From assembly GCF_014838825.1 (NCBI RefSeq), contig NZ_JACYMO010000004.1:1-64000 (forward strand): DNA of 64,000 nucleotides, in the 5' to 3' direction. The position numbers were made by a program, and so were the translations under genes. Under the pieces are notes generated by a model that made no database searches, was not told where the DNA came from, and was given only the letters and a program-made list of their open reading frames with translations. Below are positions 56,976-64,000 of the stretch, in pieces; positions within the stretch are counted from its first letter, which is position 1, and every line of letters begins with the position of its first letter. The stretch is from Erwinia persicina (GTDB taxonomy: Bacteria; Pseudomonadota; Gammaproteobacteria; Enterobacterales; Enterobacteriaceae).

Positions 56976-59516
56976 TTACTGGCCGAACATGTCCTTGATC
57001 CAACCGGCCACACCGTCAGCATCCTTCTGCTCATTTTGCTGGCCTGGCTGTCCCTGCTGAGTCTGCGGATTTTGCTGATTCTGCTGCTGCAACATCTGCT
57101 GCTGCTGCTGAACCTGCTGTTGCTGCTGCTGGCATAGCGCATTCGCATCGGTGGTCCAGACCGGCAGACTGCGCCAGCTGCTGCTGGCGCTGCCGCAAAC
57201 AAAGTTACCAGCTGAGTCCACGTTCATTGGCGAGATATCTTCCGGCGGCGTGAGCATCAGCGGCATCGGAGCCTGATTCTCCAGATAGCGGCGATAGAGC
57301 TGCATCGCACCGCTGGCACCGTACAGCTTGGTAGGCTGGTTGTTATCACGACCAATCCAGGTGATCGCCACCTCTTTGCCATCAATACCGGCAAACCAGC
57401 TGTCCACCAGGTTGTTAGTGGTCCCGGTTTTACCCGCCAGGTGGGCTTTCGGGAACTTCGCGCCCAGAGCACGGGCGGTGCCGTGGTCGGCGACCTGCTG
57501 CATGGTATACAGCGTCAGATAAGCTGCCTGCGCCGGAACCGCACGCTCCGCCTGTGGGAAGCTCTGATACAGCACGCTGCCGTCTTCGGCAATCACGGAA
57601 CGCAGTGCCGACAGTGGCGCACGGCTGCCGCCGCTGGCAATGGTCTGGAACGCCTGAGCCACTTCGACCGGGGTCAGGTTCAGCGCACCCAGCAACATTG
57701 CCGGTACCGGGTGAAGCTGATCTTTCGGCACGCCCAGCTTAGTCCAGGTATCGACTACCTGCGGCAGACCCAGCGTCATGCCCAGATTGACCGTCGGTAC
57801 GTTCATCGAGTTAGTCAGTGCATCAACCAGCATCACCTGACCGCTGAAGCGGTGGTCATCGTTCTGCGGCTTCCACACCTGTCCGTTCGGCTGCTTCAGC
57901 GCGATCGGGTTATCCGCAATCCAGGTATTAAGACGGTAGGTATCCGGCTGACTGAGCGCCGTCAGATAGGTCGCCGGTTTGGCCAGCGAGCCAATGGAAC
58001 GACGCGCCTGCAGCGCGCGGTTGTAACCGGCGAACTGCGGATCGGCACCGCCCACCATCGCGCGGACTTCGCCGCTGAAGCGGTCGACCACCACCATCGC
58101 GGTTTCAAGATCGTTCACGCCGCGCTGTTTACGCAGCGCCGGGATGCCCTCTTCTACTGACTTCTCCGCGGCATCCTGTGACACCGAATCCAGCGTGGTG
58201 AAGATTTTCACCCCGGAGAGATCCTTCACTTTGTCACCGAGCTTCGCCTGCAGCTCGTTACGCACCATCTGCATAAACGCCGGCTGTGGAGTAATCACGC
58301 CCCCTTTTGGCTGCACGCCCAGCGGACGGGCACTCAGCATATCGTAGAGCTCCTGGTCGATGACCTTTTGCTGCTGCAGCAGGCGCAGCACCAGGTTACG
58401 ACGCTCCAGCGACAGCTTAGGATTACGCCACGGGTTGTACAGGGACGCGCCTTTCACCATCCCCACCAGCAGGGCCTGCTGATCGAGGCTCAGTTCGTCT
58501 ACCGGACGACCAAAGTAGTAAAGGCTGGCCAGCGGGAAGCCGCGGATCTGATCGTTACCGGCCTGGCCGAGGTACACCTCATTCAGGTACAGCTCCAGAA
58601 TGCGATCTTTGCTGTAACGCGCATCCATAATCAGCGCCATATAGGCTTCATTAGCCTTACGCCACAGAGAACGCTCGTTGGTCAGGAACAGGTTCTTCAC
58701 CAGCTGCTGTGTCAGCGTACTGCCACCCTGCACAGCGCGTCCGGCGGTGATGTTGGCGAGGAAGGCACGGCCAATCGAATAGAGGCTGATACCGTCGTGC
58801 TGATAGAAATGACGATCTTCCGTCGCCACCAGGGTATCCACCAGCAGGTCAGGGAACCCGGCGCGTGGTACAAACAGCCGCTGTTCACCGTTAGGTGACT
58901 GCAGCATGGTGATCAGGCGGGGGTCGAGGCGGAAGAAGCCGAAGCTGCGTCCGTTATCGAGATTTTTAATGTCCGTCAGCTCATCGCCGCTGAAGGTCAG
59001 GCGGGCGCGGATCTGCCCCTCTTTGCTGTCGGGGAAATCAAACGGGCGGCGGATCATCTCAATGCTGTTGGCCTGCACGGTAAATTCGCCAGGACGCGTC
59101 ATACGCGTCACTTCGCGATACTGTGTGCCTTCCAGCAGGGCAATCATCTCTTTTTTATTGTAAGACATGCCGGGCTCAAGGCTGACCATACGGCCGTAGA
59201 CCGTCGCCGGAAGCTGCCAGACTTTGCCATCAATACGGCTGCGGATCTGCGAATCAAGATAGAAACCATAAATGGCCATCACTACCGCGAAGATCAGGAA
59301 AAGCTTAAATAAAAAGCCTAACCAGCCTCTTTTCTTGCGCGCAGCGCGTCCTTTTCCTTTACGTGGCATCGGGGTTACCTCTTCTTCATCCAGATCATCA
59401 TCCTGATCGTCATAGTCATCGTACTCTTCTTCCTTACGGCGACCACGCCCCGCTTTATTACGCGCAGGCTGGGGCTGTTTTCCTTTTCGCCCGATAGGTT
59501 CGCGATCGTCAGACAT
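56976..59516 (-). CDS. mrcB: Penicillin-binding protein 1B (MrcB)
   Basis: PBP1b is a bifunctional peptidoglycan synthase of the inner membrane. In the 846-residue protein a cytoplasmic tail has an acidic stretch at about 29-46 and basic flanks. A membrane segment at about 64-87 and a UB2H domain (LpoB docking) follow. The GT51 domain has catalytic Glu233 in [11 protein letters not shown]. The transpeptidase has the serine in SIGSLAKP near residue 510 and KTGT near 700. The C terminus has a glutamine-rich tail, then the conserved [12 protein letters not shown]. The gene is flanked by hrpB and the phosphatase. Confidence 0.97.
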   Translation of the reverse strand: MSDDREPIGRKGKQPQPARNKAGRGRRKEEEYDDYDDQDDDLDEEEVTPMPRKGKGRAARKKRGWLGFLFKLFLIFAVVMAIYGFYLDSQIRSRIDGKVWQLPATVYGRMVSLEPGMSYNKKEMIALLEGTQYREVTRMTRPGEFTVQANSIEMIRRPFDFPDSKEGQIRARLTFSGDELTDIKNLDNGRSFGFFRLDPRLITMLQSPNGEQRLFVPRAGFPDLLVDTLVATEDRHFYQHDGISLYSIGRAFLANITAGRAVQGGSTLTQQLVKNLFLTNERSLWRKANEAYMALIMDARYSKDRILELYLNEVYLGQAGNDQIRGFPLASLYYFGRPVDELSLDQQALLVGMVKGASLYNPWRNPKLSLERRNLVLRLLQQQKVIDQELYDMLSARPLGVQPKGGVITPQPAFMQMVRNELQAKLGDKVKDLSGVKIFTTLDSVSQDAAEKSVEEGIPALRKQRGVNDLETAMVVVDRFSGEVRAMVGGADPQFAGYNRALQARRSIGSLAKPATYLTALSQPDTYRLNTWIADNPIALKQPNGQVWKPQNDDHRFSGQVMLVDALTNSMNVPTVNLGMTLGLPQVVDTWTKLGVPKDQLHPVPAMLLGALNLTPVEVAQAFQTIASGGSRAPLSALRSVIAEDGSVLYQSFPQAERAVPAQAAYLTLYTMQQVADHGTARALGAKFPKAHLAGKTGTTNNLVDSWFAGIDGKEVAITWIGRDNNQPTKLYGASGAMQLYRRYLENQAPMPLMLTPPEDISPMNVDSAGNFVCGSASSSWRSLPVWTTDANALCQQQQQQVQQQQQMLQQQNQQNPQTQQGQPGQQNEQKDADGVAGWIKDMFGQ

Positions 59517-59815
59517 GTCTTTTATTTCTCCAGGGGCAGGCGTCGGCCAGGCCGACTACTCTCGTTGCACGACGGCAATTGCGGAACCAGAACCTTCTGA
59601 AAGCCTCTGGCCGACACGCAGGGGTTGTCGGAAGATGACGCACCGTCATCGCACTGACACCACACTCCCCCTGCTAAAGCGCGACAGAATACCATTTATT
59701 ACCGGCAGGCTTAACCTTGATTTTTTTATCGCCCGCCGGTCAGCGCAGAAAAAAACACGCCATTTCAGCGGGATAAATATTATCGCTGTTTAAATTGTTA
59801 CGATTAAAAGTGCTG

Positions 59816-62266
59816 TCACTTCCCGTTCCCTGGGGAAGAAAATCTTTTCACCCGGCTGGTGGGCAGGGTATTGGCGGGATCGTCCGGCCAGAGGTGTTTG
59901 GGATAGCGCCCTTTCATCTCTTTCTGGACTTCCCGATAGGCCCCCGACCAGAAGGCTGCGAGGTCGCGAGTGATCTGCAGCGGACGGTGTGCCGGGGATA
60001 ACAGCTCCAGCACCAGCGGCACACGCCCATTAGCCACGCTGGGGTTTTTCGCCTCGCCGTACATCTCCTGCAGGCGTACCGCCAGCGCCGGGGGCTTGTC
60101 GCGATCGTACTGAATCGGCAGGCGGCTGCCGGTGGGCACCACGTAATGGGTGGGTAGCAGATTGTCCAGCTGCTGGCGCTGCGCCCAGGTCAGCCGCTGT
60201 GACAGGGCACTGGTGATATCAAGCTGACGCAACCCTTTGCCATCCCGCACGCCATTCATGGCGGGCAGCAGCCACTGTTCCAGCGTTGCCAGCAGCGCAC
60301 TCTCCTGCATATCCGGCCATTCCCCTTCCGCCAGCCACTGCGCGGCACAGTGCAGCCGTACCCGAAGCTGCTCTGCCTGCGGCGTCCAGTTCAGCACCGA
60401 CAACCCCTTACTGCGCACCCAGCGCAGCATGGCGGCGTGCAGTTCATCTTCGGCAGGTTTTGCCAGCGGCTGCGATTTCAGTACCAGCTGGCCAATCTGC
60501 TCCCGCCGCCAGGCGCGCAGCGTGCCTTTCTCATCATCCCATTCAACTTCCGTTTGCTGCTGGACCAGACCGGGCCGCTGGCTGACCAGCCGATCGATAT
60601 CCAGTGGCAGCGCCTGTAAAATACGTGCGTCGGGCTGACCACTCCCCTGCAGAAGCGCCGGGGCGATCAGCCACTCATAGCGGGTTAAGCCATCCTCACG
60701 ATCCAGCGAGGCTCCGCTCCCGTTGGCTAACTGATAGCGTCCGTCCACCCCGCGCCGCCGGGCGATACGGTCGGGAAATGCCGCCGCCAGCAGCGGAGCA
60801 ATCAGATCCTCATCCGGCTGTCCGCCGCTGATGTTCAGCCGCTGTTGCAGCTGACGGGCGCGACGCTGCCACTGCGGCAGACGACGCTGGAAGCTGTCGC
60901 GCAGGTCGGCACTGCCGCGTACCGGATCCTCCAGCATCGCCACCAGCGCCGCCGCCGTTGCCACCGCACCGGCATCACTGCCCGCAGCCATCAGCAGAGC
61001 GCCAAAGCGCGGCTCACTGCCCAGCGTGGCCATTTTACGCCCTCCGGCCGTCAGTCTGCCGGTATCGTCGGTTGCACCCAGCTGAAACAGCAGCTGTCGC
61101 GCTGCCGCGATCCCCGCGGCGGGCGGCGCATCCAGCCACTGCAGCTGACCCGCCTCCTGGCAGCCCCACTGCAGCAGATCGAGCCACAGGGAGGCAAGAT
61201 CGCTGTGGAGGATCTCCGGATCGCTGTGCGCGGCGGCGCGTTCAGCCTGATCCTTTGCCAGCAGATGAACACAGATGCCGGGTTCAAGACGTCCGGCGCG
61301 TCCGGCACGCTGGGTCATTGATGCCTGGCTGACGCGCTGGGTTTGCAGGCAGGTCACTCCGCTGCGCACATCAAACTGTGCGCTGCGCTCCTGGGCGCTG
61401 TCCACCACCAGGCGGATTCCCTCAATTGTCAGGCTGGTTTCGGCAATATTCGTCGCCAGCACCACTTTACGCCGCCCGGCGGGCGCAGGCAGGATCGCCC
61501 GGCGCTGTTCGGCCAGCGTCAGCGCACCGTACAGCGGGCAGAGGTCAACATCGCCGTCCACCCTTTCCGCGAGCTGCGTCTGTACGCGCTGGATTTCCGC
61601 CACGCCGGGCAGGAACAGCAGCATTGAACCCGACTCTTCACGCAAAAGCTGACTGGCCTGGCGGGCAACCGCCTCCTCAAAACGCAGGTGGCTTGCCAGC
61701 GGCTGATAACGACGCTCTACCGGGAAGGAGCGTCCCTCCGAACTGATTAAGGGGGCCTGCGGCAGCCAGTCCCGCAGCCGTGAGTTATCCAGGGTCGCAG
61801 ACATAATCAGCACTTTCAGGTCATCACGCAGACCGCCCTGAACGTCGAGCAGCAGCGCCAGCGCCAGATCCCCCTGCAGGCTGCGCTCATGGAACTCATC
61901 AAGGATCACCAGCGATACGCCGTCCAGCATCGGATCCTGCTGCAACATTCGCGTGAGAATCCCTTCGGTCACCACCTCCAGCCGGGTGTGTTGACCGCAG
62001 CGGCTTTCACCGCGCATGCGATAACCTACGGTTGCACCAGGTTCCTCACCTAACAGCTCGGCCAGCCGCTGTGCCACGTTGCGCGCGGCCAGCCTGCGGG
62101 GTTCAAGCAGCAGGATCCGCCCGTTAAATCCCGCCTGCTGCAGGATCTGTAACGGCAGCCAGGTAGACTTCCCCGCCCCGGTGGGGGCCGCCAGCAGCAC
62201 CTGCGATGAGGTCCTCAATGCCGCTAACAGCTCGGATAACACGGCACTGACCGGTAATAAACTCAC
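59816..62266 (-). CDS. hrpB: ATP-dependent helicase HrpB
   Basis: A DEAH-family RNA helicase of uncertain role. The 816-residue protein has Walker A APTGAGKST at 27-35 and the DEAH-box variant LDEFHERS near residue 125. Motif III SATLD and motif VI QRAGRAGR are present, followed by the HA2/ratchet region and the HrpB C-terminal domain. Length is near E. coli. It lies upstream of mrcB with 299 bases between; that spacer holds no gene I can see and must contain the mrcB promoter. Confidence 0.96.
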   Translation of the reverse strand: MSLLPVSAVLSELLAALRTSSQVLLAAPTGAGKSTWLPLQILQQAGFNGRILLLEPRRLAARNVAQRLAELLGEEPGATVGYRMRGESRCGQHTRLEVVTEGILTRMLQQDPMLDGVSLVILDEFHERSLQGDLALALLLDVQGGLRDDLKVLIMSATLDNSRLRDWLPQAPLISSEGRSFPVERRYQPLASHLRFEEAVARQASQLLREESGSMLLFLPGVAEIQRVQTQLAERVDGDVDLCPLYGALTLAEQRRAILPAPAGRRKVVLATNIAETSLTIEGIRLVVDSAQERSAQFDVRSGVTCLQTQRVSQASMTQRAGRAGRLEPGICVHLLAKDQAERAAAHSDPEILHSDLASLWLDLLQWGCQEAGQLQWLDAPPAAGIAAARQLLFQLGATDDTGRLTAGGRKMATLGSEPRFGALLMAAGSDAGAVATAAALVAMLEDPVRGSADLRDSFQRRLPQWQRRARQLQQRLNISGGQPDEDLIAPLLAAAFPDRIARRRGVDGRYQLANGSGASLDREDGLTRYEWLIAPALLQGSGQPDARILQALPLDIDRLVSQRPGLVQQQTEVEWDDEKGTLRAWRREQIGQLVLKSQPLAKPAEDELHAAMLRWVRSKGLSVLNWTPQAEQLRVRLHCAAQWLAEGEWPDMQESALLATLEQWLLPAMNGVRDGKGLRQLDITSALSQRLTWAQRQQLDNLLPTHYVVPTGSRLPIQYDRDKPPALAVRLQEMYGEAKNPSVANGRVPLVLELLSPAHRPLQITRDLAAFWSGAYREVQKEMKGRYPKHLWPDDPANTLPTSRVKRFSSPGNGK

Positions 62267-62529
62267 GTTTTCGCTCCATTACAGCATGGTCTAATTTTCG
62301 CGGGCATTGTAGCATCCTCCGGGGCGGATTGACCGGGGGGACGCCAGCGCTGTTTTACCGCCGTGCGTTTTCCGTCATCTGCCTGTCATATCAGTGCGCA
62401 ACGCTACGCAGCCTGTACTGCTGAGGCCGCGTAATTTTTTCGGGTCACTGTCCGTCAGCGTGTTGTGTGGATGTCGCCACGACTCGCCAGCAGGAGATAA
62501 CGGGCAGGAAATGACGATAAGGAATTCCT

Positions 62530-63234
62530 ATGGAATTTAATCCCGGGCTGCAGTCAGCAACGCTGGTTAAACGCTATAAGCGCTTTCTGGCAGATATTGT
62601 GACGCCGGAAGGCGAAACCCTGACTATCCACTGTGCGAATACCGGCGCGATGACCGGTTGCGCCACGCCGGGTGACACCCTGTGGTATTCAACATCGGCC
62701 AGTCTGACGCGGAAATATCCGCACAGCTGGGAGCTGACCAGAACCCAGGAGGGGCACTGGATCTGCGTCAACACCCTTCGCGCTAACGCCCTGGTGCGCG
62801 AAGCACTTACCGCCGCGACGATCCCGGAGTTAACCGGATACGATACGCTGTTACCGGAAGTAAAATACGGTAGTGAAAACAGCCGCATTGACTTCCTGTT
62901 ACAGGCAGATAATCGCAGTAACTGCTATATTGAAGTCAAATCCGTGACGCTGTTACAGCAGGGTAAAGGGTATTTTCCGGATGCGGTGACCGAGCGAGGC
63001 CAGAAGCATTTGCGCGAACTGATACAGATTGCGCAATCTGGCCATCGGGCGGTACTGTTCTTCGCCGTTCTGCATTCGGGGATTGAGGACGTTTCCCCGG
63101 CGCGTCATATTGATGCACGCTACGCGGAACTACTGGTACAGGCACAGCAGAGTGGGGTTGAACTACTCTGCTATAAGGCGCAGTTATCACCCGAAGGGAT
63201 CCATCTGCACAGGCCCCTGAAGGTGGAGTTGTAA
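62530..63234 (+). CDS. sfsA: DNA-binding protein SfsA (sugar fermentation stimulation)
   Basis: A 234-residue protein of the SfsA family, with an N-terminal OB-like part and a C-terminal PD-(D/E)xK nuclease-like fold. E. coli SfsA was described as stimulating maltose gene expression and binding DNA; its true activity is unclear. The conserved core includes [23 protein letters not shown] and [24 protein letters not shown] precedes the ATG. In E. coli thpR lies between hrpB and sfsA; here the 263-base gap is too short for it. Confidence 0.94.
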   Translation: MEFNPGLQSATLVKRYKRFLADIVTPEGETLTIHCANTGAMTGCATPGDTLWYSTSASLTRKYPHSWELTRTQEGHWICVNTLRANALVREALTAATIPELTGYDTLLPEVKYGSENSRIDFLLQADNRSNCYIEVKSVTLLQQGKGYFPDAVTERGQKHLRELIQIAQSGHRAVLFFAVLHSGIEDVSPARHIDARYAELLVQAQQSGVELLCYKAQLSPEGIHLHRPLKVEL

Positions 63235-63390
63235 AATGTAGCGCGATTTGCTTTTATACGGCCACTCAGCGGGCATTAAGTGACTGAGTCAATACAGGAA
63301 ACTGATGCTGCTGCGCTGCCGGATGGACGGAGATGGCGCGCGCTAAATACGCTTTTCCTCACAGGCTTGTCAAGCCATGTTCAGGAATAA

Positions 63391-63419
63391 TTGCTAACCT
63401 TGACCGCTTCTGTTATTTA
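63391..63419 (+). promoter_or_regulatory. Candidate dksA promoter
   Basis: TTGCTA at 63391-63396 and TATTTA at 63414-63419 are separated by 17 bases and followed by a GC-rich stretch (TAGCGGCC). A short inverted repeat (CCGCT at 63404-63408 and AGCGG at 63421-63425) followed by seven T overlaps it and might instead end sfsA transcripts. The 308-base sfsA-dksA interval holds no other recognisable gene. Confidence 0.4.
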
Positions 63420-63542
63420 TAGCGGCCTGTTTTTTTCCCCAACGTGGGATCGATGCCCGAATATGTCGGGTTGCAGGGTAGCTGCCAACGCCCTGCAGCT
63501 TAAAGATGAAGGGTGTAGTGCGTGTTATCCAGGAGAAACAAC

Positions 63543-63998
63543 ATGCAAGAAGGGCAAAGCCGTAAAACATCGTCCCTGAGTATTCTCGCCATCGCTGGGG
63601 TGGAGCCGTACCAAGAGAAGCCAGGCGAAGAGTATATGAACGAAGCCCAGCTGGAGCACTTCAAGAAAATTCTTGAAGCCTGGCGCAACCAGCTTCGGGA
63701 TGAAGTGGATCGCACTGTGTCGCATATGCAAGATGAAGCCGCTAACTTCCCGGACCCCGCTGACCGCGCCACTCAGGAAGAAGAGTTTAGTCTTGAACTG
63801 CGTAACCGTGACCGTGAGCGCAAGCTGATCAAAAAGATCGAGAAGACGCTGAAGAAAGTGCTCGATGACGATTTTGGCTACTGTGAATCCTGTGGCGTTG
63901 AAATCGGTATTCGTCGCCTTGAAGCGCGTCCTACTGCTGATCTTTGTATTGACTGCAAAACGCTGGCGGAAATCCGCGAAAAACAAATGGCCGGTTAA
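63543..63998 (+). CDS. dksA: RNA polymerase-binding transcription factor DksA
   Basis: DksA enters the RNA polymerase secondary channel and, with ppGpp, represses rRNA promoters and activates amino-acid promoters. From the ATG at 63543 (AGGAGAAA upstream) it has 151 residues, the E. coli length. The coiled-coil tip acids Asp71 and Asp74 ([10 protein letters not shown]) are present. The zinc finger has Cys114, Cys117, Cys135 and Cys138. The gene ends two bases before the window edge and is complete. Confidence 0.98.
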   Translation: MQEGQSRKTSSLSILAIAGVEPYQEKPGEEYMNEAQLEHFKKILEAWRNQLRDEVDRTVSHMQDEAANFPDPADRATQEEEFSLELRNRDRERKLIKKIEKTLKKVLDDDFGYCESCGVEIGIRRLEARPTADLCIDCKTLAEIREKQMAG

Positions 63999-64000
63999 CG

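Noticed and set aside
57040-57140. CRISPR-like or satellite repeat
   Set aside because: The repeated triplets are in frame inside mrcB and encode glutamine; no spacer-repeat organisation.
63404-63436. Terminator or attenuator in the dksA leader
   Set aside because: The stem is only 5 bp with a 12-base loop, overlapping a plausible dksA promoter; the T-run alone is not enough.

Overview
The window is a 64 kb stretch of chromosome from a gamma-proteobacterium of the order Enterobacterales. Nearly every protein is a close relative of its Escherichia coli counterpart, and the gene order is the E. coli order from the rrnH/gmhB region through to dksA, read in reverse. Several local differences (a second rcsF, a c-type cytochrome beside tilS, a class A acid phosphatase beside fhuA, and no room for cdaR, yadS and thpR) suggest a genus other than Escherichia or Salmonella. 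Erwiniaceae (Erwinia/Pantoea-like) is my best guess, but it is an inference.

Layout. The first 125 bases hold the P1 promoter of a ribosomal RNA operon firing out of the left edge, then gmhB (minus). On the plus strand follow the methionine importer metNIQ behind a MetJ box, rcsF, a tandem rcsF paralog, trmO and proS. On the minus strand come a membrane M48 metalloprotease, a short nlpE, arfB and yaeQ, with yaeP-rof divergent. From 11.4 to 35.7 kb almost everything is on the minus strand and forms the macromolecular synthesis and envelope block: rpsB-tsf, pyrH-frr, dxr, uppS-cdsA-rseP-bamA-skp-lpxD-fabZ-lpxA-lpxB-rnhB-dnaE-accA, then ldcC, a VOC protein, tilS and a cytochrome c. From 36 to 41 kb map, glnD, dapD and yaeH run on the plus strand. 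Then come degP and dgt (minus), mtnN-btuF and a small exported protein (plus), erpA and clcA (minus), hemL (plus), the ferrichrome operon fhuACDB (minus, Fur box upstream), a phoC/phoN-type phosphatase, mrcB and hrpB (minus), and sfsA and dksA (plus).

Functionally the window is dominated by envelope construction: lipid A (lpxA/B/D), fatty acids (accA, fabZ), phospholipid (cdsA), isoprenoid carrier (dxr, uppS), outer-membrane protein assembly (bamA, skp, degP, rseP) and peptidoglycan (mrcB). It also holds translation and replication genes (rpsB, tsf, frr, proS, map, dnaE, rnhB). Envelope-stress sensing is unusually represented: two RcsF-like lipoproteins, an NlpE reduced to one domain, a sigma-E-like promoter and a CpxR-like box before degP, and a second sigma-E-like promoter inside rseP.

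No CRISPR array, prophage, insertion sequence, tRNA gene or complete rRNA gene was seen. The most interesting signal is the tandem rcsF paralog: all four disulfide cysteines keep their spacing, the proline-rich linker is replaced by a polar one, and the ribosome binding site lies in the loop of a perfect 7-bp inverted repeat directly before the ATG. All statements about E. coli homologs are from memory; no database search was run.
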